Positions 50,229-60,700 are shown, counted from the first letter of the stretch. The stretch is DNA of 64,000 nucleotides from an uncultured Prevotellaceae bacterium (GCA_900319385.1 ONOG01000008.1:1-64000); one strand, 5' to 3'. Notes: generated by a model from the letters alone, not told the origin. A program made the numbers and translations.

Positions 50229-53123
50229 ATGAACAAGTCAATTCTCAAGAGTGTGAAGGCCCTGATTGCCGTGGTGGTGGCGTCGGGCCTCATGTCGTTC
50301 GGCACTATCGCACGCGTCGAGCCGGTCGAAGTTGAAACTCCCGCAGGCACAGCGCCGCGCCTGCCCTTCCAGCTGTGGGTGACCTACACCGACGGCACGG
50401 GTGAGTGGCGTCAGGTGCGATGGACCAACTCTTCGCCATCGACCGAACAGAAGGAGGCCGACGCTGCGCAGACCCCTGCCGGCACACAGTACAAGGTCGT
50501 CGGCTACATCACGGGCGACAACACCACCGACAAGGGCTATCCCGTCGTCGCCACCGTGCGCGTGGTCAGCACTCCGTGGGCGGTGCCTTCGCAGAAGCCC
50601 GTCGCCGAGCCGCTGCCCCTCGACAAGGTGAGCATCAACGGCACGAACCGCCTTACCCACAACCGCGACATGGACATCGACCAGTTGCTCTCGCTCGACG
50701 TCCGTCAGCAGCTCTACAACTACCGCGACACCTACGGCCTGCCCACCGAGGGCTACCCCGTGGCCGACGGTTGGGACTCGCCCACCACGAAGCTCAAGGG
50801 ACATGGCTCGGGACACTACATGAGTGCCATGGCCTTTGCCTTTGCCTCCTGTCAGGACAAGGCGAAGAAGGACGAGTTGCGCCGCCGCATCACGCTCATG
50901 GTCAACGAATTGCGTGCGTGCCAGGAGCGCACCTTTGTCTGGAACGACCGGCTGGGCCGCTACTGGGAAGCCCGCGACTTTGCACCCGAAGCCGAACTGC
51001 GCGACATGAAGGGCTCGTGGAAAGACTTCGACGAATATAAGAAGCACTATACAGAGTACGGCTACGGTTACCTGAACGCCATCCCTGCCCAGCACTGCGC
51101 CCTCATCGAGATGTATCGCGCCTACAACAACGAGCAGTGGGTGTGGGCTCCGTACTATTCCGTCCACAAGCAGCTGGCAGGCCTCATCGACATCGCCACC
51201 TATCTCGACGACGCGAAGGTGAAGGCCAAGGCCCTGCAGATTGCCAAGGACATGGGACTGTGGGTTTGGAACCGTCTGCACTACCGCACGTATGTCAAGA
51301 ATGACGGCAGCCAGGAGGAGCGTCGCGCACGTCCAGGCAACCGCTACGAGATGTGGAACATGTATATCGCCGGCGAGGTGGGTGGCATGGCAGAGAGCCT
51401 GGCACGCCTGTCGGAAATGACCAACGACGCCACCGAGCGTGCCCACTTGCTCGAAGCTGCAAACTATTTCGACTCGCCCGCATTCTTCGAACCGCTCTCG
51501 CGCAATGTCGATGCCATCCGCACTCGCCATGCCAACCAGCACATTCCGATGATTACCGGAGCCTTGCGCTCGTTCCGTGGCAACGGACAGCCTTACTACT
51601 ACAACCTGGCTCAGAACTTCTGGACGATGATTCAGGGACGTTACCGCTACGCCATGGGCGGTGTGGGAAACGGCGAGATGTTCCGTCAGCCCTACACCCA
51701 GATGCTGTCGATGAACACCAACGTCGGTGGCTGGGGACGCGACCAGCATCCCGAACCCACCATCAACGAGACGTGCTGCGCCTACAACCTCGCCAAGCTG
51801 TCGAAGGACCTCAACTGCTTCCGTCCCGACGATGCTGCCTACATGGACTACTACGAACGTCTGCTCTACAACCAAATCATCGGTTCGCTCCATCAGCACG
51901 AGTACAAGGTGCTCTACCAGTACGCTGTCGGCCTGAACGCCTCGAAGCCCTGGGGCAATGAGACTCCGCAATCGACTTGCTGCGGCGGCACCGGCGTGGA
52001 AAACCATGTGAAGTACCAGGAAGCTGCCTATTTCGTAGCCTCCCAAGGAAAGGAGAATTGCATTTGGGTCGCCCTCTACATGCCGACCACAGCCACGTGG
52101 GACGCCACGAAGACCGTGATTGAGCAGGAATGCGAATGGCCCGCCGAGCGCTCTACCATCCGCATCAAGAAGGCTGGCAAACCCTTTGCCATGAAGCTGC
52201 GCGTGCCCTACTGGGCCACCGAAGGCTTCGATGTCCTGCTCAACGGAAAGTCCATCTTCTCCACCACTATCGGAGAGGGCAGGGCGAAGGCACAGCCCTG
52301 CAGCTACGTGGAGATTCCTCTACGCAAGTGGTCGAAGAAAGACGTGGTCGAAGTCGTCATGCCCTTCGCCCGTCACCTCGACTTCGGTCCCGACAAGATG
52401 GCCATCGCCGCCACAGGTAAGAACCAACGCACGGAGTTCACACCGCAGTGGCTCGGCACCTTCATGCGCGGTCCGCTCGTCATGTGTACCACCGGCATCA
52501 CCGACTGGAAGCAGGCCGAAGTCACCGTGCCTGCCGACCTCAGCACCTCGCTTCAGCTCATTCCCGACTACGACGCCAACCGCCACGTCACCCACTATCT
52601 GCGCATGGACCTGCAAGGTGCCAAGAGCGACCTCGCCTCCATTCCCGACTACGAGGAATATGCTGCCGAAACCGAGGCGAACGCACTCGACGAGACCCCG
52701 CTGCGCGAAGCCATGCAGGTGGCTCGCAGCCGCCGCGATGCTCAGTTGGCATGGAACGAAATGGCAGTCAAAGTGCCGGAATACGCACCTTGGGCGCGCC
52801 ACGGATTCCGTCGCATGATGGAGCAGTACGACCGCAGCCAGCGCGTGTTCGACAACTACGACCGCACGCAAGAGGACATCAACCGTCAGGCCACCGAACT
52901 CAACGCCGCCCTCAACACCATGCGCCCAGGCAACCTGCCCGAACTGGAGGACATGGACGACCTGCTCCCCCTGCTCGACAAGGCCAAGGCCATGCCTAAG
53001 TCAAAGAAGACGCAGGAGGCTATCGACTACGCCGAGATGGTTGTCAAGTACGTCAGCGACGGCTCCGGCACCATGGACATGATCCAGCGTGCCACCGACC
53101 AACTGAAAGCCGTGGTGAAGTAA
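50229..53123 (+). CDS. Secreted beta-L-arabinofuranosidase-like GH127/GH146 enzyme
   Basis: 964 residues. Signal segment (ALIAVVVASGLMSFG). Residues ~40-120 form an Ig-like Big_4 domain (WTNSSPSTEQ, YKVVGYITGD). Residues ~140-730 form the DUF1680 (alpha/alpha)6 barrel with KGHGSGHYMSAMAFAFASC, TGGALR-like MITGALRSFRGNG and HPEPTINETCCAYNLAKL, whose Glu and two Cys near residue 513 belong to the zinc-Cys active site. STCCGGTGVENH near 583 supplies the third Cys. It releases beta-L-arabinofuranose from pectic arabinan or extensin-type glycans. The C-terminal ~200 residues are helical and lack the DLxGRxV end. A very strong terminator follows. Confidence 0.85.
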   Translation: MNKSILKSVKALIAVVVASGLMSFGTIARVEPVEVETPAGTAPRLPFQLWVTYTDGTGEWRQVRWTNSSPSTEQKEADAAQTPAGTQYKVVGYITGDNTTDKGYPVVATVRVVSTPWAVPSQKPVAEPLPLDKVSINGTNRLTHNRDMDIDQLLSLDVRQQLYNYRDTYGLPTEGYPVADGWDSPTTKLKGHGSGHYMSAMAFAFASCQDKAKKDELRRRITLMVNELRACQERTFVWNDRLGRYWEARDFAPEAELRDMKGSWKDFDEYKKHYTEYGYGYLNAIPAQHCALIEMYRAYNNEQWVWAPYYSVHKQLAGLIDIATYLDDAKVKAKALQIAKDMGLWVWNRLHYRTYVKNDGSQEERRARPGNRYEMWNMYIAGEVGGMAESLARLSEMTNDATERAHLLEAANYFDSPAFFEPLSRNVDAIRTRHANQHIPMITGALRSFRGNGQPYYYNLAQNFWTMIQGRYRYAMGGVGNGEMFRQPYTQMLSMNTNVGGWGRDQHPEPTINETCCAYNLAKLSKDLNCFRPDDAAYMDYYERLLYNQIIGSLHQHEYKVLYQYAVGLNASKPWGNETPQSTCCGGTGVENHVKYQEAAYFVASQGKENCIWVALYMPTTATWDATKTVIEQECEWPAERSTIRIKKAGKPFAMKLRVPYWATEGFDVLLNGKSIFSTTIGEGRAKAQPCSYVEIPLRKWSKKDVVEVVMPFARHLDFGPDKMAIAATGKNQRTEFTPQWLGTFMRGPLVMCTTGITDWKQAEVTVPADLSTSLQLIPDYDANRHVTHYLRMDLQGAKSDLASIPDYEEYAAETEANALDETPLREAMQVARSRRDAQLAWNEMAVKVPEYAPWARHGFRRMMEQYDRSQRVFDNYDRTQEDINRQATELNAALNTMRPGNLPELEDMDDLLPLLDKAKAMPKSKKTQEAIDYAEMVVKYVSDGSGTMDMIQRATDQLKAVVK

Positions 53124-53157
53124 CTTTTGCTTACTCACACCACACACATCAACCCAA

Positions 53158-53195
53158 AATCCCATGCAGACCAACCTGTCTGCATGGGATTTTTT
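53158..53195. terminator. Strong terminator between the GH127-type gene and blaR1
   Basis: AATCCCATGCAGAC (53158-53171) and GTCTGCATGGGATT (53178-53191) form a perfect 14-bp stem, followed by TTTT on the plus strand and preceded by AAAA, so it can serve both convergent genes. Confidence 0.93.
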
Positions 53196-53227
53196 CGTAG
53201 ATGTGAAGGGAAGTCTCCCCCTCTTCT

Positions 53228-55003
53228 TTATGGCTGCACGTCGGCATTTGCTGCTGCTGAGTCTGAGGCTCTGTCGTCGTTGTAAGCCTCTTGCCCCTCG
53301 ACAAGAATTCTTTTTACTTTCTTCCCGTTGAGGGTGATGCTGCCGTCTTCCTGTTTCTCAGCACCAGGCAGTTTGTCAATCAACTGCTCTGCTTTGTTGT
53401 AAACCTCTTTGTCCTCGACAAGAATTCTTTTTACTTTCTTCCCGTTGACGGTGATGCTGCCGTCTTCCTGTTTCTCAGCACCAGGCAGTTTGTCAATCAA
53501 CTGCTCTGTCATCGTCTTCTCTCTTACTTTGATTTCGATTACTCCGTTCTTGCCTTTGTCGCCATAGATAGCCGTGGCGGCTCCGTCTTTGAGAACGGTT
53601 ATGGATTCGATGTCGTCTTCTTTAATGTTGAGAAGCTTGTGCATGTCTTCGTCCTTCATGAGATTGATGTCTTTCCTCCCTCCTAGCGCAGAGAAGTCAA
53701 CATGGACAATCTTTCCGTTTATAACAAAGAGTGGTTCTTTGTCGTCTTGAGCCGTTGATGTCTCTTGGGCGTGGATGACGATGATGCCATGCTTGTCTTT
53801 GTAGTCGTACTTTGCTGTTCCGTTCGCGGTCTTCAGTATCTCAAACTGTGAATTTGCCAGCAAGGTCTTGTAGTTTCTCAATTCGGCTTCAGTAGCTTGA
53901 CGTCCATTGATGAAGACGTATTCAGCTGTGCACTCGAAGTCGCCGTCGGCAGGCTTGCCTTCGTGTGTGAAGCCCACGATTCTGCCATACTGGTCTTTGA
54001 TGGGATGGATGGCGAAAGGTGTGCTGTCAGGTGCTACAACCATTGTCTCTGGTGTGAGAATGGCTTGTTTTACTTCATGGAGTACAGGCACTTTTGTCGT
54101 TTCCAACGTCTTCACCATGGTTTCTACAGGGTCGGTCTGGGAGGGAGTGGCGAAGGTGTTGATAGTCAGTGCCACTACGGGGATGGCGCATAAGGCTTTG
54201 AGCATGAGCCAGCGGTTGGAGGTTTTCTGGTACATCATCGTAATTCGTTTTTTTAGTGAACCGTGATTCAGATTGTTGGTGAATGGCTGCAGACGATTCC
54301 CGACCACCTTCATCACGAGAAGTTGTTGATATGATTTTGCATCGATGCCTTGGTTGATGACCGCCTGGTCGGCCTCATATTCGTGCACGGTTTTAAGGTC
54401 ACGGCTGAGAAACCAGACGAAGGGATTGAACCATTGTAGGGTTCTGACAAACTGGAGGAGCAGAAGGTCGTAGGTGTGTCCCAAGCGGATGTGCTCCTGC
54501 TCGTGTGTGAGGATATATTGACGGCTGCTTTCGTAGTCATTTATACTCATTACGATGTAACGAAAGATACTGAAGGGTGGTGGGTTGTTGCCCCTGTGCA
54601 GAATAATGATGTTGCCTTGCGTGTCCCTGCGGCGCACACCGCGGGACATGAAACGGACGAGCGAGAGGGTTTGCACCAGTGTGAGGACAAGTATGACGGC
54701 TACTCCAGCCAAGTAAAGCCATGTGAGCGCCTGAATCCATGTGATGCTTCTCGAGTTATCTGCTGTCGCGGCGATGGGTATGGTGTCATGTTCGATGTAG
54801 TTTTGCATCAAGTACACCTCTTCGTTCAGTGTGGTAGGATGTTCGGTGGTGAAGTGGAACAGCGGCAGGACGAGCGACACTACCATAATGCCCACCAACA
54901 TGCAGCGGTTGAACCGATGAAAAGTCTCCTTACTCAGGAAGAGGAAGAAACAACTATAAAGGAGTGCCAGCGTGATGGCTGCCTTGAAGACGTATAACAC
55001 CAT
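53228..55003 (-). CDS. blaR1: BlaR1-type M56 metallopeptidase with SusC-plug-like tail and a 39-residue duplication
   Basis: 591 residues. Membrane helices in the first 120 residues (ITLALLYSCFFLFLS, CMLVGIMVVSLVLPLF, LYLAGVAVILVLTLV), then the M56 zinc site ILTHEQEHIRLGH near residue 165 and EYEADQAV. A fourth helix lies near 270. The periplasmic tail (about 400-500) contains LFVINGK...IESITVLKDGAATAIYG...NGVIEIKV, the signature of TonB-dependent receptor plugs. The last ~80 residues are two near-identical 39-residue copies of EQLIDKLPGAEKQEDGSIT plus NGKKVKRILVE. Family members sense cell-wall or envelope stress and cleave the BlaI repressor encoded just upstream. Confidence 0.85.
   Translation of the reverse strand: MVLYVFKAAITLALLYSCFFLFLSKETFHRFNRCMLVGIMVVSLVLPLFHFTTEHPTTLNEEVYLMQNYIEHDTIPIAATADNSRSITWIQALTWLYLAGVAVILVLTLVQTLSLVRFMSRGVRRRDTQGNIIILHRGNNPPPFSIFRYIVMSINDYESSRQYILTHEQEHIRLGHTYDLLLLQFVRTLQWFNPFVWFLSRDLKTVHEYEADQAVINQGIDAKSYQQLLVMKVVGNRLQPFTNNLNHGSLKKRITMMYQKTSNRWLMLKALCAIPVVALTINTFATPSQTDPVETMVKTLETTKVPVLHEVKQAILTPETMVVAPDSTPFAIHPIKDQYGRIVGFTHEGKPADGDFECTAEYVFINGRQATEAELRNYKTLLANSQFEILKTANGTAKYDYKDKHGIIVIHAQETSTAQDDKEPLFVINGKIVHVDFSALGGRKDINLMKDEDMHKLLNIKEDDIESITVLKDGAATAIYGDKGKNGVIEIKVREKTMTEQLIDKLPGAEKQEDGSITVNGKKVKRILVEDKEVYNKAEQLIDKLPGAEKQEDGSITLNGKKVKRILVEGQEAYNDDRASDSAAANADVQP
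53287..53515 (-). repeat. Recent 117-bp tandem duplication inside blaR1
   Basis: The two copies (about 53287-53398 and 53404-53515) differ at only a handful of bases, mostly at the unit ends. Each encodes the LPGAEKQEDGSIT-NGKKVKRILVE motif found in the N-terminal region of TonB-dependent barrels. High identity implies a recent event. Confidence 0.85.
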
Positions 55004-55034
55004 AAGATTTACGGATTTAACGATTTACCATTTA

Positions 55035-55436
55035 CTATTTGTTCTTGATCATCTCCATGATTTCTTGCAAATCTTCTTCTGACACCTCCTCTTGTAGGGC
55101 AAAGAAGGAAAGCATGGACTTGAGTGAACCGCCGAAGAAGGTGGATTTTACTTCTTTCATCACGCGGTTGGTGTAGGTCTTCCTGCTGATGATGGGTGTG
55201 AAGACAAAGGTTTTGCCACCACCTTCCACTTTGTGCGAAGTGATGAAACCTTTGTGCGTCAAAATCTTCAAAAACGTGGCAATGGTTGAGTAGGCAGGTT
55301 TAGGCTCTGGGTACTGCTCGATGATTTGGTGAGTGGTGAGTCCCCCTTCACCCTCTGTTTCAAGATGCCTCCAAAGCACATTCATGATTTCCATTTCCGC
55401 TTTGGTCAGTTGACGTTCTTCGTTGCTTTGTCTCAT
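55035..55436 (-). CDS. blaI: BlaI/MecI-family transcriptional repressor
   Basis: 133 residues, Penicillinase_R winged helix. LTKAEMEIMNVLWRHLETEG, TTHQIIEQYPEPKPAYSTIA with the conserved TVxTxLxRL-like block (STIATFLKILTHKGFI), and a C-terminal dimer helix (VSEEDLQEIMEMIKNK). It binds short palindromes near its promoter until cleaved. Two matching palindromes flank the -7 box here (55441-55454 and 55473-55488). Upstream member of blaI-blaR1 (31-bp gap). Confidence 0.9.
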   Translation of the reverse strand: MRQSNEERQLTKAEMEIMNVLWRHLETEGEGGLTTHQIIEQYPEPKPAYSTIATFLKILTHKGFITSHKVEGGGKTFVFTPIISRKTYTNRVMKEVKSTFFGGSLKSMLSFFALQEEVSEEDLQEIMEMIKNK

Positions 55437-55440
55437 CTTA

Positions 55441-55488
55441 ACTAAAGATTTAGTTTTTCTGTCGCAAAGGTAATCTAAACTTTTAGAT
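55441..55488 (-). promoter_or_regulatory. blaI-blaR1 promoter with two operator-like palindromes
   Basis: The -7 box TACCTTTG (minus strand, 55465-55472) is flanked by ACTAAA-GA-TTTAGT (55441-55454) and ATCTAAA-CT-TTTAGAT (55473-55488). Both share CTAAA-N2-TTTAG. Two-site operators that cover the -7 box and the spacer are the expected layout for BlaI autoregulation. Confidence 0.75.
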
Positions 55489-55597
55489 AATCACAAATTC
55501 AAATGCAGAATAATGAACGTGGAACGGAAACTTTAACTTTTTTTGTTAGATATTCATGGGCTTTTATTAGATATTAAGAAGGGGGTTCGTCGTTCAG

Positions 55598-55679
55598 TCC
55601 AAGTACTTGGAAAATACACGCTAAGTGCTTAGCGTAAAAACTCCAAGCGCTTAGCGTTCGAACGCCAAGCGCTTGGAGT
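55598..55679. repeat. Cluster of CCAAG...CTTGG palindromes
   Basis: TCCAAGTACTTGGA (55598-55611, perfect), CGCTAAG-TG-CTTAGCG (55619-55634), and a 19-bp arm pair ACTCCAAGCGCTTAGCGTT (55640-55658) with its partner at 55661-55679 (18 of 19 matches). The cluster lies between the GH51 stop and the blaI promoter. The last stem could terminate the GH51 transcript. Confidence 0.8.
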
Positions 55680-55711
55680 ATAAATTTCAAACATTCAAGA
55701 TCAGCAGGTGA

Positions 55712-57700
55712 CTACTTCTTGATGCGCCACATGACGAATGTCTTGGCGGGAACGGAAGTCGTTTGGGTCGGTGCCGTTACCGTCACGTTCTGAGTGGTGG
55801 GGATGTAGGCATTGGGCTGGTCGAGGGTGTTTTCGCCGTCGAGGTTGGCAGCGGTGAAGATGGTGCGGGTGGCTTCGTGGCTGCCCTTCATGCCCTTGAG
55901 GTTGAGGGTCACGTCCTGTGCCTTGTCGCCGACGTTGACCACCTTGACAATCACTGTGTTCGTGGCCTTTTCATAGACAGCCGAGGCGAAGAGTCCGTCC
56001 TGGTCGTCGTTGCCGGCGACGGGCTTGCCGTTCATAGTGAGCTGGAGCACGTTGTCGCCCTTGTTGTTGGCGTAGAGGCTCTGCACGTGCCATGAGCAGG
56101 TGCGGAAGCTCTTGAGGTTGTCGTACCAGATCATGTCGGGACGCCACTGCCAGCCGTCAACATGGGCGAAGAGGGGAGCGTAGGTGGCCATGTGAACCAC
56201 GTCGGCATTGCGTTCGACGCCTGTGAGGAAGGCAGCCTCGAGCAGGGCAGCGTTGAAGTGGTTCCACTTCTTGCCGCGTCCGTGGCAGGCATATTCGCCA
56301 GCGAAGACCTTCGGACCCTTGCGGTCGTAGTTGTCGTAGCGGTTACCGCTCTTGAGAAACCACGATTCGGGGCGGTAGAAGTGCTCATCGACGAGGTCGG
56401 CGCCCAGACGCTTCATCTCTGGCCAGAGGTAGTCGAAGTCCTTGCCCTCGCTGTTCGGGCCACTGGTGCCGATGATCTTGATGTTCGGATATTTGGCGCG
56501 AACCTGCTTGATGAAGGGTTCGAGGTTTTCGGGATAGATCGTGTCCCACTGCTCGTTGCCGATGGCGACAAACTTGAGGTTGAAGGGGGCAGGGTGACCC
56601 ATGTCGGCGCGGAGCTTGGCCCAGACGTTCTTCGCAGGGTCGCCGTTAGCGAACTCGATGAGGTCGAGCACGTCGTCGATGTAGGGCTGAAGTTGGTCAA
56701 CGGGGACGTGGGCGTCGGAGCGGTGCGAGCCGTTCTGGAACTCACAGGCGAGGCCTACGCTGAGCACGGGCAGGGGTTCGGCTCCGATTTCCTCGCTGAG
56801 CAGGAAGTATTCGTAGAAGCCCAGACCGTACGACTGATGGTAGTCGGGGAAGTAGCGGTAGGTGAACGTGTTCTCCCAACGGTTCTTGTTGATGGGACGG
56901 TTCTCGACGGGACCTACGCTGTTCTTCCACTGGTAGCGCTGGTCGAGCGTCGTGCCTTCGACGATGCAGCCGCCCGGGAAACGGAACACACCCGGGTGGA
57001 GGTCGGCGAGAGCCTGGGCAAGGTCCTTACGCATGCCGTTCTCGTGTCCTTTCCAAGTGTCAACAGGGAAGAGCGAGATGTGCTCCACGTCCATCGTGCC
57101 GCTGCCCGACGAGCCGTTCTCATTGCAGAGCATCAGACGCAGGTTGGCGTGGCTGGCGGTGCGGGTCGATTTGATGACCACCGTATATTTCTTCCAGTCC
57201 TTCGAATCGACAACGATGTCGTTGCTTGTGAACTCCTGGTGTTCCTCCATCGTGCTCTGGTTGACCAGCTGCACGCGTAGCATCTGCTTCCGTCCGTCGG
57301 GCACACGGGCATAGAGCGAGAAGCGATACTCGGCATCCTTCTCGACGCCGATGCCGAAGAAGCCCTCGTTCTGCAGTCCGGTCCACTTGTCACGGTGTCC
57401 GGCCGAGAGCAGGCGTACGTAGTGAGGATTCTTGTCGAAAGGACCGTCGTTCTTGACCTCCAGACGGCCGAAAGCGTCCCAGCCCATCAGCGGGTCGGGC
57501 GTGAACTCGAACGAGCGGTTCTTCACCAGTTCGCCGTACAGACCTCCGTCGGCAGCGTAGTTGATGTCCTCGAAGAAAATGCCGTACATCGTCTTCTGAA
57601 TCGGTGCGCCGAGCTTCTTGGTGTTGATGTCGAACGTGTGTGTTTGTGCCTGTGCAGTGAGCGCGCAAAGCAGGCAGAGTGCACTGAGAATCTTTTTCAT
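55712..57700 (-). CDS. Alpha-L-arabinofuranosidase (GH51)
   Basis: 662 residues from 57700 (MKKILSALCLLCALTAQA signal); the upstream open frame has no protein character. N-terminal MYGIFFEDINYAADGGLYGE is the GH51 start block. A CBM4/9-like insertion follows (about residues 85-215), then the (beta/alpha)8 barrel with VFRFPGGCIVEG and FVAIGNEQWD (acid/base Glu near residue 381). FAGEYACHGRG carries the nucleophile Glu near 468. The C-terminal beta-sandwich contains VVNVGDKAQDVTLNL. It removes alpha-L-arabinofuranose from arabinan and arabinoxylan. It is exported and lies 22 bp behind the GH128-like gene, so the two probably form one transcript. Confidence 0.93.
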   Translation of the reverse strand: MKKILSALCLLCALTAQAQTHTFDINTKKLGAPIQKTMYGIFFEDINYAADGGLYGELVKNRSFEFTPDPLMGWDAFGRLEVKNDGPFDKNPHYVRLLSAGHRDKWTGLQNEGFFGIGVEKDAEYRFSLYARVPDGRKQMLRVQLVNQSTMEEHQEFTSNDIVVDSKDWKKYTVVIKSTRTASHANLRLMLCNENGSSGSGTMDVEHISLFPVDTWKGHENGMRKDLAQALADLHPGVFRFPGGCIVEGTTLDQRYQWKNSVGPVENRPINKNRWENTFTYRYFPDYHQSYGLGFYEYFLLSEEIGAEPLPVLSVGLACEFQNGSHRSDAHVPVDQLQPYIDDVLDLIEFANGDPAKNVWAKLRADMGHPAPFNLKFVAIGNEQWDTIYPENLEPFIKQVRAKYPNIKIIGTSGPNSEGKDFDYLWPEMKRLGADLVDEHFYRPESWFLKSGNRYDNYDRKGPKVFAGEYACHGRGKKWNHFNAALLEAAFLTGVERNADVVHMATYAPLFAHVDGWQWRPDMIWYDNLKSFRTCSWHVQSLYANNKGDNVLQLTMNGKPVAGNDDQDGLFASAVYEKATNTVIVKVVNVGDKAQDVTLNLKGMKGSHEATRTIFTAANLDGENTLDQPNAYIPTTQNVTVTAPTQTTSVPAKTFVMWRIKK

Positions 57701-57722
57701 GCGATTTTGGTTTTTAGGTGAG

Positions 57723-60700
57723 TTATTGAATAAGGAATTTCTTTCCGTTCCGTATGTAGAGGCCTTTCGGCATTTGCCCGACGTCCGGCGTCCGATGCCC
57801 GACGAGTCGCCCCTGCAGGTCGAAGACCTTGTCGTCGGTTTTTTGTACTTCGTACTTTGTACTTTGTACTTCCTCGATGTTGTCATAGACGATTTCGTCG
57901 GGCAGGCAGTAGAGGATGAAGTGATCGACGCTCCACCAGGCAGTGGCATCGGCGTCGGCCGAGGCCGTGACGATGATTTGGTCGCCCTGCTGCACCCTGA
58001 AGCTGTGGGTATAGAGTCGTTGCCAGCCGTATCTGTATGTCGATTCGGGGTCGGTCTGTTCGCCTGTTCCCAAACCCTCGGCGCTGTAGTCGGTCGCTCG
58101 GTCGCCGCTCACGACGGTGGCTGTGAGTCGGAAGGGGATGCCGGCCTTGGCGCGCATACAGGCGCAGAGCCGGTAGCGGCCTGCGGGCGGGTAGGGGATG
58201 ACTTGCGAGAGATGGCTGTGCAGCGCACCGCTCTGCCACCGGTCCCAGTAGGGGTTGGTGGCCGAGCCGTTCCAGCCCTGACTGGTCATGGGGTTGAGGT
58301 TTTGGTATTCCCAGCCGTACATATCGTGTCGCGTGCATTGGGGGTTGGCGATGAGCATGGAGGCGTTCAGCCATTCGGTGGTGGACGGCGTGAAGAAACT
58401 GCAAAGGAGCTCGTCGTGCCGGTTACGCTGGACGTGCAGGAATGCAGCCTCGCTCATTTCGAGGACATCGGCGGCGGGTCCGAGGTATTGGAGCCGGAAG
58501 TTGTCGGCACCTGCGCGGCGTGCTGTCATCGGGGCGATGTTCTTGATGCCGATGCGCAGCTGTCCGTCGCCGACGAGAATCTGGTCGATGGTGGTCGCTT
58601 GGTTCGGGTCGAGGTCGGTGTCGTCGGTGACAGGCGAGAAGTATTCCACTCCCTCGGCCTGGGCATACAGCCCGACCGCACCGTTCACCGTGGCGTCGTC
58701 CACGCCGTCGGTCGAGTTGAAGCACAGCGCACTGAGCCGGTAGATGCCAGGGCGCAGGTGGTCGAGTTCCTGGTAGTAGTCGAAGTACATGCCATCGGGG
58801 TCTGCGCTCCATGCCTCCAGGCAGGTGTTGCCGTCGGGGTCACGGGTCGCACCCTTGTCGGCACTGCGCAGGCAGGTCCATCCTGCTATGTCGTCTGAGT
58901 CGTGCACCAGTATCTTTCCGTTTTGGACATAGGCAAGCTCCACCTCGTCGCTGCTCACGTCGTCGCCGAAGAGCGTCGTGCTCTCGATGCAGTACGAGTC
59001 CGTCTCGGGGTCGAAGTCGCTGAGAGGCAGCGTGAGGCTGAAGGTCGGCTGGTCGAAGAGCGAACGGTCGTCCACGGACAGCAGAGTGCTGACGGTCCCG
59101 TCGTCGGCGATGCGCCGCAGGACATACGTGTCGGTGCAGTCGCCGTTGGGGTTCGTCATGACGAACGTGAGGGTGTTGGGCTGGCCTTCCACCTCCTCGT
59201 CGAGCACGCAGTTCAGTTCTGCCTTCTGCGGCGCCGGACGCTCCCATCGGGGCACGCACTGCATGTCGGCGCGGAAGGCAAAGTCGGTTTGGCAGTCGCG
59301 ATAGACGCGCCCTGCCGGCGTCAGCACTCCGTCGTCGCCGACGAGGCGGCGCGAGGCTGTCTGCCACTGATAGTAGCTATATCGTTCGACAAAGGGGCAC
59401 CGCTCCAGCATCTCCTGAATCTCCATCACGGCTGCACGGTTCTTCTCCAGCCGCGCGTCGGGGTCGGCAGGCCAAGGTTCGCTCGTCTGAGCACCTCCGT
59501 ATGCCCATTCCGTAATCCAGATGGGGCGGTGCGTCGTCTCGTAGATTTCCCTCAGAACACGGTACCACGCCTCCGGTCCGTTCGCCTCGTTGGGCCCCCA
59601 GTAGGCGTGCAGGGCGACGAAGTCGCAGCGAGAAGCCTGTTGGTCGCACAGCCTGACGTAGTTGTAGAGCCAGTTGAGGTCGGTCGGTGCAGGCGAACCG
59701 ATGCGCAGGCCGTCAGCTGTCAGTTGCGGCAACAGCTCTGCAGCCTGCTGGGGGCTGATTACCCCGCCGCAGCCGCACACCGACGCGTTGTGTCGCGCCG
59801 GATGGTCGGGCTCGTTGAGGCCGAGCAGACACGTCGCCGTGCGCCAGTCGTCGGCATCCCCCGCCAGCTCGCTGTCCAGGTGCGGCAGCATGGGCACATA
59901 CTCCGCATCCGGCGTCGAGCTGCGGTCGGCTGCCCATGTGTAGAACCATCCCGCGTGCAGACGCTGCGCCTGACGGAGCATCGTTTCCTCGTCCTCGGTC
60001 GAGCACCATCCCCTCTTTCCGACGTATTGCCACGGACGGATGTTCACCGAAGTGACGCGGCGATCCAGCGCCTCGGGCAGTAGGTCGATTACCAAGTCGC
60101 TGTGGTCAGCCACAAAGACGCGGCTGTAGCCCCCTCCGTCGGCTTCGGTCGAGAGCGTGGCCATGTAGCCCCGCCGCAGCACGAAGCTGCGCATCGCGTT
60201 GCCGTTCGCGCCCAGGTCGGCATGATTTCGGCACGTCAGACTGAACGACGTCCCGCCGCGGCCTGTGTCGCAGTAGCCGGTCATAGCCGCTCCGCCAAGC
60301 GTGAACGGCATGACCACCGCCCCGTCGAGCCAGACAGCCACCCGCACGTTCACACCGTTGACCGACGGACGCCCCATGAAGCGGATGTGCGGCAGATAAT
60401 CGGCTATCACCTCGCTCGGGCTGACATGCTCCAGCACCACCCATGCGGCTGGGCTCATCACCTCGAGTTGCCCCTCGGCGGTGAAGGGAACGTCGCCCAT
60501 GAGGTGGATGTCGGCGAAGTCATACACCCTCACCGTGCTGCCGATTTGCCAGAAATCCCTCTCCGGCCGGCCCTGCGCATTGGTGAACACGTCAGTGCGG
60601 GCAGCACGGAGCGACGCCTCGTAGCCCTCGTCCAGGGCTGGAAACACGCTCCAGCGCGCACGGCCCGAAGCCTGCAGGTCGTAGCGGACGGGAATCACGT

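Noticed and set aside
50238..52046. 602-residue open frame on the minus strand
   Set aside because: Antisense of the GH127/GH146 gene; composition rich in Val/Gly/His/Glu is typical of a shadow frame.
55712..57949. Longer GH51 start at 57949
   Set aside because: The extra N-terminal residues overlap the upstream gene and translate the GTACTTT repeat word in another frame; the signal peptide at 57700 marks the true start.
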